From Nitrobacter winogradskyi (GTDB taxonomy: Bacteria > Pseudomonadota > Alphaproteobacteria > Rhizobiales > Xanthobacteraceae), in NCBI RefSeq assembly GCF_006539545.1, contig NZ_BJNF01000031.1:1-51042 (forward strand): DNA of 51,042 bases, written 5' to 3'. Of this stretch, positions 38,728 through 47,293 are shown piece by piece. How positions within the stretch are numbered: position 1 is the stretch's first letter; every line of letters begins with the position of its first letter. The notes under the pieces are model-generated. The model did no database searches, was not told the DNA's origin, and was given only the letters and a program-made list of their open reading frames with translations. The position numbers were made by a program, and so were the translations under genes.

Positions 38728-39258
38728 GTGGCGCCGGTCAGCATTCTCGACAGCGACAACCTCCTGGATCGCGCCATCGAAGCGCATTACGCCGACATCA
38801 AGGCGGCGGTGCTGCGGCGCGGCTGCGCGCGGGGCCTCGTCTCGGACATCGTCCACGACCTCTACATCAAGCTCGCCGAGCAGCCCGACGCTTTGAAGGG
38901 CAAGCGCTCGCTGTGCGGCTTCCTGTGCCGCTCGGCGATCAATCTCGGCATCGACCGGATGCGTCGCGCCCGGCTGGAGCAGCATCTCTTTTCAGGCACC
39001 GAGGCTGAGGCTTTGGCCGTGCCCGCGGAAACGGCGGCTCCCGATTACGGCCTCGATGTCGAAGCCCGCCTTGCGGTCTTGCGTGAGGCCATTACCGAGC
39101 TTCCCGCGCGCCGGCGCGCCATTTTCATCCTGCATCGCCTCCACCGGCTGGAGCCCGACCAGATCGCGCGAAAGCTGAATATCTCGCGAAACATGGTCGA
39201 CCGCCACCTTCGGCGGGCACTCGCGCATTGCCTCGATCGCCTGCTTGGTATCGAGTAA
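38728..39258 (+). CDS. ECF sigma factor, FecI-like
   Basis: An RNA polymerase sigma factor of the iron-starvation type. The 176-residue product has region 2 (about 15-85, with SDIVHDLYIKLAEQP and LCRSAINLGIDRMRR) and region 4 (about 115-168, with LPARRRAIFILHRLHRLEPD and a helix-turn-helix in IARKLNISRNMVDRHLRRAL). The GTG start at 38728 is chosen because AGGA lies 8 bases upstream. An ATG at 38698 without a ribosome binding site is an alternative. It is followed by a FecR-type gene and a TonB receptor, its presumed partner and target. Confidence 0.85.
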   Translation: MAPVSILDSDNLLDRAIEAHYADIKAAVLRRGCARGLVSDIVHDLYIKLAEQPDALKGKRSLCGFLCRSAINLGIDRMRRARLEQHLFSGTEAEALAVPAETAAPDYGLDVEARLAVLREAITELPARRRAIFILHRLHRLEPDQIARKLNISRNMVDRHLRRALAHCLDRLLGIE

Positions 39259-39319
39259 GAGTCCTTCTCAAGAGGATTCACTCGTCTCCTTAATGGGTGA
39301 GAAGCGATCAGGAGTCGCG

Positions 39320-40279
39320 ATGACAGCCGACCAATCCGCGCAGGCAAGCCGCAAACGACACGAAGAAGCCGCAGCCTGGGTGCTCAAGAATCGTGACATC
39401 AATCAAAGCGCGCACGAAAGCCGTGCGTTTGAGGAGTGGCTCGACCGCGGCGAGGACAACAGAACGGCTTACGAGGCGGCCCAGCGGCTGATGGGCGAAG
39501 CGCGCACGGCCATGTTGAACGATCCGGCCCTGCGGAATTTCAAGGTCAAACCGCGTCCGCGCATCGCCAAGACCCTTGCGGTCGCGATTCTGGGCGCGGC
39601 GCTCGCGGGCGGCGCCTTCTTCTATTCCGATGGCCCGATGCGGCTTCTGGCCAACGCCATATCGGGCACGGGAGAGATGCCGACAATCCAACTGGCTGAT
39701 GGCACGACCATCCAGCTCAACGCCTTTTCCGCGATTTCCTACCGATTTACGGCGGAAACGCGCACGGTCACGCTGCTGCGCGGTCAGGCATTCTTCCAGG
39801 TCGCGAAGGATGCGAACCGCCCGTTCGTTGTCGAGGCGAACGGCGGACGAACGACCGCGCTCGGCACCGCCTTCGATATCCGGCTGGGTCAGAACTCAAC
39901 CGAGGTGACGGTGACCGAACATGCTGTATCGGTCACTCCTCATACGCACGCCGAGCCTGAGGTCCGTGTGAACGAGGGCCAGCAGGCCGTCTATGACGCT
40001 GACGGCAAGGTGAAGGATGTTCGACAGGCCGACACGCATGCCGTGCTCGCGTGGCGCCGGGGCCAACTGGTGGTGGACAACGCGCTGGTGGCCGATGTCG
40101 TGGCCGAGATCGGCCGCCATTTCGCGGGGCGCATCATCATATCGAATTCGGACCTTGCCACCCGCCGCGTCAGCGGTACGTTTACCGTCACCGATACCGA
40201 CGCGGCGCTGGCGCTTTTGCGCGAGTCTCTGGGTCTGAGCGTGATCCAGATGGGTCCGCTGATCCTGCTGCGGGGGTGA
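39320..40279 (+). CDS. FecR-family anti-sigma/sensor protein
   Basis: FecR-type proteins sit in the inner membrane and pass the signal from the receptor's STN domain to the ECF sigma factor. The 319-residue product has an N-terminal cytoplasmic DUF4880-like domain (about 10-75, AAAWVLKNRD and FEEWLDRGEDN). One membrane segment (about 82-102) follows, then the periplasmic FecR domain (MPTIQLADGTTIQLNAFSAI and following) and a C-terminal STN-binding-like segment. The ATG has GGAG 5 bases before it. The sigma gene ends 61 bases upstream. Confidence 0.88.
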   Translation: MTADQSAQASRKRHEEAAAWVLKNRDINQSAHESRAFEEWLDRGEDNRTAYEAAQRLMGEARTAMLNDPALRNFKVKPRPRIAKTLAVAILGAALAGGAFFYSDGPMRLLANAISGTGEMPTIQLADGTTIQLNAFSAISYRFTAETRTVTLLRGQAFFQVAKDANRPFVVEANGGRTTALGTAFDIRLGQNSTEVTVTEHAVSVTPHTHAEPEVRVNEGQQAVYDADGKVKDVRQADTHAVLAWRRGQLVVDNALVADVVAEIGRHFAGRIIISNSDLATRRVSGTFTVTDTDAALALLRESLGLSVIQMGPLILLRG

Positions 40280-40347
40280 AGTACATCCCTCCTCCTCATC
40301 GTCACACGCGGGCTTAACCCGCGTTGTACATCCTTTCTTTTCTTCAT

Positions 40348-40470
40348 CATGGCCGGGCTTGTCCCGGCCATCCACGTCTTTCTTCGTTGAAATTCCAAAG
40401 ACGTGGATACCCGGCACACAGGTGAGCGAAGCGACGCCGTTCCTCGAACGGCTACGGCCGGGCATGACGG
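40348..40470. repeat. Family 3 interspersed element between fecR-type and receptor genes
   Basis: The fullest copy in the window: CATGGCCGGGCTTGTCCCGG, CCATCCACGTCTT, then AAGACGTGGATACCCGGCAC and, after a stretch of about 45 bases, ACGGCCGGGCATGACGG. It lies in the 397-base spacer 40280-40676, whose remainder has no other recognised feature. The inverted blocks predict a long hairpin that could separate expression of the receptor from the regulators. Confidence 0.8.
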
Positions 40471-40676
40471 CGGAGGGGTTGCCGCGCCACCTCCTGTCCT
40501 CGTCGCCAGCTGGTCATCGGCGATGATGCCACACAGCGCTCTCATCAAGACTTGAACCCTTCCAAGTTGCTTTCTCATCGTCCGGAGTCCCAAAGCCTCT
40601 GCTTCATTCGTCACCTCAATGAACGGCTGACTGTCTGCCATCCCGGCGGAGCGGCGGCGATTTGGGGACAAGTTCG

Positions 40677-43121
40677 ATGGCGGCGGAAAGAACGGGGCGA
40701 CAGCGGCAATCACCGATCCGGCTACGAACCCGGTCGCTTCTGTTGAGCGCCACGCTGCTGGCGACATGTTTCACCGTGCCGGCGACCGCGCAAAATGCGC
40801 CGGCATCGTCCGCGGCGCGCACGATATCCATCCCCGCCGGGCCGCTGACATCAGCCCTGAACCAGTTGGCCGCGCAGACGGGAATGCAGGTTCTGTTCGA
40901 TGCGTCGATTGCGCGAGGCAAGACGACGCGCGGCGCGCAAGGCGCGCTGACAGCACACCAAGCGCTGTCGGCGATCCTGAACGGCACCGGCCTGGTCGCG
41001 CGGGCGACCGGCCCGAACGCGATCACCATCGTTGGACCGGGCGCTTCCGCCACGGGCGCCGCTCCCGCCGGTGCGATCGCACTCGACACGATCGATATTC
41101 AGGGTGAGAGCCCACTGGGCCCTGTTAACGGTTATGTCGCCAATCGGAGCATGGCAGGCACCAAGACCGATACGCCGATCCTGGAGACGCCGCAGTCCGT
41201 GTCGGTGATCGGCGCGGAGCAGATTCGGGATCAGAATGTCATCGCCAAGCTCGACGAGACGCTACGCTATACTGCCGGCGTTTTCGGAGGCACTGCTGGC
41301 AGTGATCCCCGCAGTGACTGGTTTCAAATCCGCGGGTTCCAGGTACAGCAACAAAGTACGTTTCTGGACGGCTTGCAGTTGTCGTCCATGTCGTTCGCGA
41401 CGTGGAAACTCCAACCGTTCGGTATGGATCGCGTCGAGGTTCTGCGCGGCCCCTCGGCCATCCTTTACGGCGGGTCCGGTCCTGGCGGCATCGTGAACGC
41501 CGTCAGCAGGTTCGCTCGCGCGGAGCCCGTCCACTATATCGAGGCCGGCGTCAATAACTTCGGCAATGCCTACACCCAGTTCGATATTGGCGACGCTCTA
41601 AATGATGGAAACGATGGAAAACTCTTCTATCGGATGGTCGGTCAGTTCCGTCGCGGCGGCACGCAGGTCGACTTCATCAACGACGATAATTATTTCCTCC
41701 AGCCGTCGCTGACATGGATGCCGGACATCGATACGCGACTGACGGTCTACGCTCAGGCGTCACGCAGCATGACGCGCGGCCTGAACTTTCTTCCCTATGT
41801 CGGTACGGTCGTGAATGCCCCATTCGGCCGGATACCCACCAGCCTGTTCGCCAGCGAACCAAGCATGGATAAGCAACTCCGCGATCAGGTGATGATCGGC
41901 TATCAATTCGAGAAGCATCTTTCGGAGAATGCGACGTTCCGGCAGAATGCCCGTTATGGGTATGTGGACGTTTATAATGCGACATTGTACGGGGGCGGAT
42001 ATTTAACCACGCCCGCTGCCGCAGACCTTTATCGAGGTAACTTCTTGGTACGCAGCAAAGCCAACCAGGCCAATATGGACAGTCAGTTCGAGTACCGGTT
42101 CGCAACCGGCCCGGCGTCTCATAAGGTTCTCGCCGGGTTCGACTTGAGACACTTCACCCTCGCTGATTGGCAGGGCTATGAAGATGGCCCGCCCATAAAC
42201 CTGGTCAATCCTGTCTACTCTCCGACCGCACCATTCAGCGGCGCGCCATATCGCGATGCGAATGTGACTCAGAATCAGATCGCGGTTTACCTTCAGGATC
42301 AGATCAAGATCGATCGCCTGACGCTCGTTGTGTCGGGACGCAACGATTGGGTCGGCACGGTCGATAACGATCTTGCCCGGTCATATCAGACCAGAAACGA
42401 CAGCAGGTTTACCGGTCGCGGAGGCATTATATATAACTTTGACTTCGGCCTGGCTCCTTACGCTTCGTATGCAACCAGTTACAATCCGGTCGTCGGCATC
42501 AATTTCGCCACGGGAAATCTCTTCCTGCCCGAAACCGCGCAGCAAGCGGAAATTGGATTGAAGTATCAGCCTGCGGGGCTCGACGCTCGCTTCGGCGTTG
42601 CGCTATTCGATCTGAAACGCAGGAACGTGCTGACTACCGATCCGAACAATCCACAGCTATCGATCCAGAACGGCGAGGTCACCTCACGCGGTTTGGAACT
42701 GGAGGCCCTTGCCAACATCACGCGCGATTTCAAGATTATGGCCAGCTATACCAATTTGGATCTCTTCGTGAGCAGGGACCTGGACACGGCGCTGATCGGA
42801 ACGGTGCCGACCAGCACGCCGCGCCAGCTCGCGTCGCTGTGGACTGACTACACCTTCCGCGAAGGACCGTGGAGCGGTTTCGGCCTGGGAGGCGGTGTTC
42901 GATACGTCGGATCGTCGTTTGCGAATACTGCCAATAATCTTTCAGTACCGTCGGTGGTCCTTGGCGATCTCGCGGTTCATTATGAATGGGACGGTTGGCG
43001 GGCGGCGGTCAATTTCATCAACGTCGCCGACACGATCTATGTCGCGACATGCTCGACTTCAGACTCATGCTTCTACGGCGACCGGCGTCGCATCACTGGA
43101 AGCATCTCCTACAGGTGGTGA
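40677..43121 (+). CDS. TonB-dependent siderophore receptor with STN domain (FecA-type)
   Basis: An outer-membrane receptor for an iron complex, driven by TonB. The 814-residue product has a signal peptide (about 1-40, LLLSATLLATCFTVPATAQ) and a periplasmic STN signalling domain (about 48-118, ISIPAGPLTSALNQLAAQTG). A TonB box near LDTIDIQG (136-143) is followed by a plug domain (ETPQSVSVIGAEQIRDQNVI) and a beta-barrel ending in SISYRW. GGGGA lies before the ATG. The STN domain marks it as the transducer for the adjacent FecI/FecR pair. The actual siderophore cannot be deduced. Confidence 0.92.
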   Translation: MAAERTGRQRQSPIRLRTRSLLLSATLLATCFTVPATAQNAPASSAARTISIPAGPLTSALNQLAAQTGMQVLFDASIARGKTTRGAQGALTAHQALSAILNGTGLVARATGPNAITIVGPGASATGAAPAGAIALDTIDIQGESPLGPVNGYVANRSMAGTKTDTPILETPQSVSVIGAEQIRDQNVIAKLDETLRYTAGVFGGTAGSDPRSDWFQIRGFQVQQQSTFLDGLQLSSMSFATWKLQPFGMDRVEVLRGPSAILYGGSGPGGIVNAVSRFARAEPVHYIEAGVNNFGNAYTQFDIGDALNDGNDGKLFYRMVGQFRRGGTQVDFINDDNYFLQPSLTWMPDIDTRLTVYAQASRSMTRGLNFLPYVGTVVNAPFGRIPTSLFASEPSMDKQLRDQVMIGYQFEKHLSENATFRQNARYGYVDVYNATLYGGGYLTTPAAADLYRGNFLVRSKANQANMDSQFEYRFATGPASHKVLAGFDLRHFTLADWQGYEDGPPINLVNPVYSPTAPFSGAPYRDANVTQNQIAVYLQDQIKIDRLTLVVSGRNDWVGTVDNDLARSYQTRNDSRFTGRGGIIYNFDFGLAPYASYATSYNPVVGINFATGNLFLPETAQQAEIGLKYQPAGLDARFGVALFDLKRRNVLTTDPNNPQLSIQNGEVTSRGLELEALANITRDFKIMASYTNLDLFVSRDLDTALIGTVPTSTPRQLASLWTDYTFREGPWSGFGLGGGVRYVGSSFANTANNLSVPSVVLGDLAVHYEWDGWRAAVNFINVADTIYVATCSTSDSCFYGDRRRITGSISYRW

Positions 43122-43217
43122 TCGACACGGCTGCTGCCGCGCTGTGGACATTGTTTCTGAGCATCGACCACGTTTGATCCACAGTCGGACAGCGGATCGC
43201 ATCACACACAACTAAAA

Positions 43218-43236
43218 GGCCGGCGCGATGCCGGCC
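43218..43236. terminator. Bidirectional terminator between convergent genes
   Basis: GGCCGGC (43218-43224) pairs with GCCGGCC (43230-43236) across a 5-base loop. On the minus strand it is followed by TTTT (for the outer-membrane barrel gene), and on the plus strand by CTTGTC, a weaker tail (for the receptor). It lies between convergent genes. Confidence 0.7.
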
Positions 43237-43277
43237 CTTGTCATTCAAACCCCGTCGAACGATCCGCGAGGCGATCC

Positions 43278-43988
43278 TCAATATTGAGGAGCCGGCGGCC
43301 CGCCCCAGCCGAAGCGATAGTTCACGCCGGCCTTCACGGTATGCTCGTCGTTGCGGAAGCTCGCTCCGACAACGTCGGCCGGCGAACCCGCGCCGAATGT
43401 CGTCCTGCCGAAATTGAAGTACTGGTATTCCGCCTTGGCGGACCAGTTCGGCGCGAACATGTATTCGAGACCCGCGCCGACGGTGTAACCGCTGTTCCGG
43501 TTGCCGTTGGTTGTGAAAGCCTGCGGCGCACCGGCTGCATCGGTCACACCGAACGCGCCGTCCCTGAACGCATAGCCGCCCTTGGCGTAGAGAAGGGCCG
43601 GCCCCCAGCTATAGCCGAGCCGGCCGGTCACCGAGCCCAGCCCGCTGTTGCCACCGGTCACAACGCTGCCGCCCGGAAAGGCCACGTTCTCTCTGTAATT
43701 GGCGAGCCAGCTATGCTGGGCCTCGATGCCGAGCACCCAGTTGTTCGCGAACTGGTAGTCGGCGCCGCCCTGCACGCCGCCGAGGAAGCGGCCATCGCTT
43801 CCACCCAGATTGCCGCCGAACGCGCCGCCGAGATGGCCGCCAATATAGAAGCCGGTCCAGTTGTAGACGGCCTGCGGCGGCGTATAAGGCACCGGCGCCT
43901 TTGTATAAGGTCGCGGCGCAATGTCAGCCGAGAATGCCGGCGTCGCCAATACCGCAACGGCAACAGCCGTAAGCAACAATTTCTTCAT
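43278..43988 (-). CDS. Outer-membrane beta-barrel protein (Omp31/RopB-like)
   Basis: A 236-residue outer-membrane protein. It has a signal peptide MKKLLLTAVAVAVLATPAFS cut before A/D, the linker APRPYTKAPVPYTPPQAVYN, and then a barrel start NWTGFYIGGHLGGAFGG. Alternating aromatic strands follow, ending in VKAGVNYRFGWGG, typical of Rhizobiales surface antigens of this family. Its function is structural or porin-like, and the substrate is unknown. GAGGGAAAG lies before the ATG. It is convergent with the receptor gene. Confidence 0.88.
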   Translation of the reverse strand: MKKLLLTAVAVAVLATPAFSADIAPRPYTKAPVPYTPPQAVYNWTGFYIGGHLGGAFGGNLGGSDGRFLGGVQGGADYQFANNWVLGIEAQHSWLANYRENVAFPGGSVVTGGNSGLGSVTGRLGYSWGPALLYAKGGYAFRDGAFGVTDAAGAPQAFTTNGNRNSGYTVGAGLEYMFAPNWSAKAEYQYFNFGRTTFGAGSPADVVGASFRNDEHTVKAGVNYRFGWGGPPAPQY

Positions 43989-44260
43989 GATGGACTTTCC
44001 CTCTCGTTGGATACCATCATCATTTCAATCAACCTGAACAAACAACGTGGCGCGAGTTTGGTTGCCGGACGGCAGAGCGGCGGCCTCGGTGCTACCTTAC
44101 GACGCGCTGTTTCTATGTAGGAACTGCCGTCAGGAAAAACAGTGCGTCGCTTTCACCGCAAAAGCGCGGACAATTTGGCCGCGAAAACGCGGACGAAAAA
44201 GGTTCCAGCCTCTCCAAAATGTGATCAACCGGCTGGATGCCCGGCCTACCCGGCGCTTAT

Positions 44261-44362
44261 AGCGTTTTCGAGCGAAGTGGAATCCGGTTCGCGCAAAGAA
44301 AACGCGTCAAATCAAAACGCTAGAGTCGTTCACCGCTTCCATGAAGCAATGAACGACTCTAG
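44261..44362. repeat. Family 2 element with a 13-base-arm hairpin
   Basis: The first part AGCGTTTTCGAGCGAAGTGG, AATCCGGTTCGCGCAAAG, AAAACGCGTCAAATC is the inverse complement of the second half at 37175-37236. It is followed by a perfect 13-base inverted repeat (44320-44332 and 44350-44362) with an inner hairpin GCTTC/GAAGC. The hairpin right arm contains the stop codon of the lipoprotein gene. The rest of the 370-base spacer 43989-44260 has no recognised feature. Confidence 0.8.
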
Positions 44363-44799
44363 CGCGTCAGCTTCTCAAGCTCCGGGAACGGGGCGTAGAC
44401 CGCGCCGGCACAGAGGTCGTCGGTCTTCTCGATCATGCGATCGAGCCGCGCATCGACGTACACGATCGCCCGCTGCGCCACGCCCCGATAGCTGCCGTCG
44501 ATCTCGCGGGCGTTATAGCGCAGGCAGTTCACATACCGCCGCCGGCCGCCGACGGTGCGCTGAACCGGCTCGGCCATCTCGGCGTCGCGAATGCCGGCGG
44601 GATTGTTGAGGTAGGTTCTGAGAAACGCGAGCACCTGAGTACGATAATCGGCCGGAAAAGGTTGATCGGCCACGCCGCGATCATCGGTATAGACCAGGCC
44701 GCCCTGACCACGGCCCTGATCGCCGCTGTCGGTCATGCAGGCCGCGAGCGATGCCGCCAGAACTGCGATCGCCACGAATTTTGTAGATGCCCCCAACAC
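44359..44799 (-). CDS. Putative lipoprotein of unknown function
   Basis: A 146-residue protein with a lipoprotein signal peptide: hydrophobic segment (about 7-20) and lipobox LAAC with the lipidated cysteine at 21. It is therefore probably membrane-anchored. The mature part has FLRTYLNNPAGIRDAEMAEP and RRRYVNCLRYNAREIDGSY and resembles a conserved family found in Bradyrhizobium relatives; no function is known to me. The start codon is GTG, with GGAAAG about 8 bases upstream. The TAG stop is formed by the palindromic element at 44261-44362, so the C-terminus may have been shifted by its insertion. Confidence 0.75.
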   Translation of the reverse strand: MLGASTKFVAIAVLAASLAACMTDSGDQGRGQGGLVYTDDRGVADQPFPADYRTQVLAFLRTYLNNPAGIRDAEMAEPVQRTVGGRRRYVNCLRYNAREIDGSYRGVAQRAIVYVDARLDRMIEKTDDLCAGAVYAPFPELEKLTR

Positions 44800-45117
44800 C
44801 CGCCCGTCTTTCCGGTTCGTCTTCCTCCGGAAAGCACTAAACCGTCCGCCGCCGAAATCAAATTCGCATTTCGTTTATCGACGTAAAAGTTCGGGTTGCG
44901 GCGAATCGCGTCTCGTGACGCAGCGCTGAAGCGCAACGATGGCCTGCGTCCACCTGGATGAACAGCCGCTCAAAAAGCCACCGGCGGAGCGCCGTCTTCC
45001 CCGCTAACCATCAATGGATCGGAATCTCGACACGCCGCCGCAAAGCGCGGTTAAGTATCCGCTCATAACTGTGGCGTAACCGGAAGCGACCGGCAGCCGC
45101 GAAGCTTGCGAACGATC
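44800..45117. other. Divergent spacer of about 300 bases
   Basis: Between the lipoprotein gene (minus) and NAD kinase (plus) there is no open frame with a ribosome binding site and no hairpin of note. A pair of promoters is expected here, but I see no clear consensus. Confidence 0.4.
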
Positions 45118-45897
45118 ATGACCTCATCCCGACCCTATGACCGCATCGCCTTCGTCGGAGGCGCAAGCCCGGAAGCCCGGCAGGCGCTGACGGAGTTGGT
45201 GAAGACCTATGGCAACCGCGATCCCGAGGACGCCGATGTGCTGGTGGCGCTCGGCGGCGACGGGTTAATGCTGCAAACCCTGCATCGGAACATGCGGTCG
45301 GGGAAGCCGATTTACGGGATGCATCGCGGCACGGTCGGGTTTCTGATGAACGAATACAGCCAGCACGATCTCCATGCGCGCCTCGCCGCAGCGACCGACA
45401 CCGTTATCCATCCGCTGCTGATGCGCGCGACCGATATTCACGGTACGACCCACATTCATCACGCCATCAATGAAGTGTCGCTGTTTCGCCAGACCCACCA
45501 GGCCGCGCGGCTGCGCATCCTGATCGACGAGCGTGAACGCATGGCCGAACTCGTTGCCGACGGCATCATGGTTGCCACGCCGGCCGGATCGACCGCCTAC
45601 AACCTGTCGGCGCAGGGACCGATTTTACCGATCAACGCGGCGTTGCTTGCCCTTACTCCGATCAGCCCGTTCCGTCCGCGTCGCTGGCGCGGCGCGCTGC
45701 TGCCGGATACCGCCCTCGTCGCGATCGAGGCACTTGAGCACGAAAAGCGTCCCGTGGCCGCCGTCGCCGATCACGACGAAGCTCGCAACGTGCGCCGCGT
45801 CGAGGTCTCGTCCGACAGGACGATCTCGATGCGAATGCTGTTCGATCCCGGCCACAGTCTTGAGGAACGAATCCTCAGGGAGCAATTCGGATACTGA
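45118..45897 (+). CDS. nadK: NAD kinase
   Basis: Phosphorylates NAD+ to NADP+ in the cytoplasm. The 259-residue product has the diagnostic GGDG (46-49, in [15 protein letters not shown]), the substrate motif NE at 118-119, and [14 protein letters not shown] at 148-161. The ATG at 45118 starts [14 protein letters not shown]; a TTG four codons upstream is open but not needed. No Shine-Dalgarno sequence is obvious. Length matches the short alphaproteobacterial form. Confidence 0.93.
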   Translation: MTSSRPYDRIAFVGGASPEARQALTELVKTYGNRDPEDADVLVALGGDGLMLQTLHRNMRSGKPIYGMHRGTVGFLMNEYSQHDLHARLAAATDTVIHPLLMRATDIHGTTHIHHAINEVSLFRQTHQAARLRILIDERERMAELVADGIMVATPAGSTAYNLSAQGPILPINAALLALTPISPFRPRRWRGALLPDTALVAIEALEHEKRPVAAVADHDEARNVRRVEVSSDRTISMRMLFDPGHSLEERILREQFGY

Positions 45898-45954
45898 GCA
45901 CCCCCCTCTCCTCATTTTCAGATGATCTCGGGGGGACAGAAGCGGCAACCATTC

Positions 45955-45984
45955 GTTAACGGCAAGGACATATAGTTAACGGCA
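45955..45984. promoter_or_regulatory. Direct repeat upstream of the response regulator gene
   Basis: GTTAACGGCA occurs at 45955-45964 and 45975-45984, exactly 20 bases apart (two helical turns), 20-49 bases before the ATG of the receiver gene. GTTAAC contains the TTAAC half site of CtrA. The spacing is not the standard TTAA-N7-TTAA, so the assignment is uncertain. Confidence 0.45.
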
Positions 45985-46003
45985 GGTATACCGGATCCGC
46001 GCC

Positions 46004-46549
46004 ATGTACGGCATCGACTTCAACAAGCTGCGGTTTCTCGTCTGCGATGACAACGCGCACATGCGCCGCATTCTGCGCACGCTGCTGCATTCGTTTGGCG
46101 CGCGGGAAGTCTACGAGGCCGAGGACGGCGCCACCGCGCTCGAGATGTATACTCATTATGTTCCGGACATCGTCATCGTCGACTGGGCGATGCCGATCTT
46201 CGATGGGATCGAGCTGACGCAGATGATCCGCCAGCCCGACTCCAAAGGAAACCCGTTTGCCCCGATCATCATGCTGACCGGGCATTCGGAGAAGCGGCGC
46301 GTCACGGTCGCGCGCGATGCAGGCATCACCGAGTTTCTCGCGAAGCCGATTTCAGCCAAGGGCCTCTATCAACGAATCCTGAACGTCGTGGTCTCGCCGC
46401 GCCCTTTCATCAAGACCAAAAACTATTTCGGTCCGGACCGCAGGCGCAACACCAGCAACGCCTATATCGGCCCCGAGCGTCGCGGCACCAGGGAGCCCGA
46501 CGTTATCCAGCAGCCGTCGCTGCTGGATAAGGCTCGAGCTCCCGGATAG
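46004..46549 (+). CDS. Single-domain response regulator
   Basis: A 181-residue receiver protein. It has the acidic pair D15/D16 (CDDN), phospho-acceptor D60 (VIVDWAMP), T92 (MLTGH) and K114 (FLAKPIS). There is no output domain; the extension after about 125 has the double motif FGPDRRR and IGPERRG, a conserved-looking tail. Such regulators act by protein contacts or in phosphorelays. An Hpt protein gene follows 78 bases downstream, and it may be the phosphate donor or acceptor. Upstream is the 10-base direct repeat with TTAAC half sites. Confidence 0.88.
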   Translation: MYGIDFNKLRFLVCDDNAHMRRILRTLLHSFGAREVYEAEDGATALEMYTHYVPDIVIVDWAMPIFDGIELTQMIRQPDSKGNPFAPIIMLTGHSEKRRVTVARDAGITEFLAKPISAKGLYQRILNVVVSPRPFIKTKNYFGPDRRRNTSNAYIGPERRGTREPDVIQQPSLLDKARAPG

Positions 46550-46559
46550 AATCTTTATA

Positions 46560-46612
46560 TTTTGACGCGTTTTTCTTCACGCGAACCTGATTCCACTCCG
46601 CTCGAAAACGCT
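46560..46612. repeat. Family 2 element between receiver and Hpt genes
   Basis: TTTTGACGCGTTTTTCTTCA, CGCGAACCTGATTCCACTCC and GCTCGAAAACGC fill the spacer between the response regulator and Hpt genes. It has lost most of the flanking hairpin. It ends right at an ATG (46613) upstream of the chosen Hpt start, and translation could begin inside or just after it. Confidence 0.7.
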
Positions 46613-46627
46613 ATGGAAAGCGCGGCC

Positions 46628-47206
46628 ATGCAAAAGGAAGACACTTCCGAACTGTCCATTCAGGCATTCGCCGACCATCACGTCATCACTCCGCCCAATC
46701 GGCTGCGCAACGCGGTTCGACTTGTCGATGAGAAAAACTTCGAGGATCCGATCGCGTGCGCCGAAAAGGCGCTCGCCGGACTTTCGGACGAGTTCTCCAG
46801 GTGGATGGCGATCGAGCGAGACCGCCTTGTGGTGGCCCACGCGGCCATTCTCAATAACGGATTTACTCCGGCCGCGCGCGATGAACTGTTTCGAGCCGCG
46901 CATGACATCAAGGGCGATGCCGCAACCTTCGGGTATCCCTTCGCCGCCGCCGGCGCCGAAAGCCTTTGCCGCATCATCGAACATGCTCCGGCTCTCGACC
47001 GGGTGCCCGCCGAACTGATCGCCTATCACATCAACGCGATCCAGGCGATCGTGCGCGAGCATACCGCCCCCGGCGCCGAGACCATGGCGATGGAGATCAA
47101 CCGGAAACTGCGTCTCGTCGCCGATGAATATCTCGCGGCCGTCAATCAGGACCGTCCCGAACACCTTGAAGCCATTCTCGCACCGAGCATTGCGCCGACG
47201 GAATAG
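46628..47206 (+). CDS. Hpt-domain phosphotransfer protein
   Basis: A 192-residue helical protein carrying a histidine phosphotransfer domain: the motif LFRAAHDIKGDAATFG has the phospho-acceptor histidine at residue 92. It probably shuttles phosphate in a relay with the adjacent single-domain receiver. The ATG at 46628 is chosen because GGAAAG lies 7 bases upstream. The ATG at 46613 lacks such a site, and a TTG at 46562 lies inside the repeat element. No kinase gene is in the window. Confidence 0.82.
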   Translation: MQKEDTSELSIQAFADHHVITPPNRLRNAVRLVDEKNFEDPIACAEKALAGLSDEFSRWMAIERDRLVVAHAAILNNGFTPAARDELFRAAHDIKGDAATFGYPFAAAGAESLCRIIEHAPALDRVPAELIAYHINAIQAIVREHTAPGAETMAMEINRKLRLVADEYLAAVNQDRPEHLEAILAPSIAPTE

Positions 47207-47293
47207 CGCGCGCCCGGTCGCTTTCTGCAGACGGCCGCGAATTGTGTTCTCCGCCGGACGCCCGCCGCAGATAGCTTCGCGCGCGCGAACGAA

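Noticed and set aside
46562-46627. TTG start extending the Hpt gene upstream
   Set aside because: The extension is translated family 2 repeat; the ATG at 46628 has a proper ribosome binding site.
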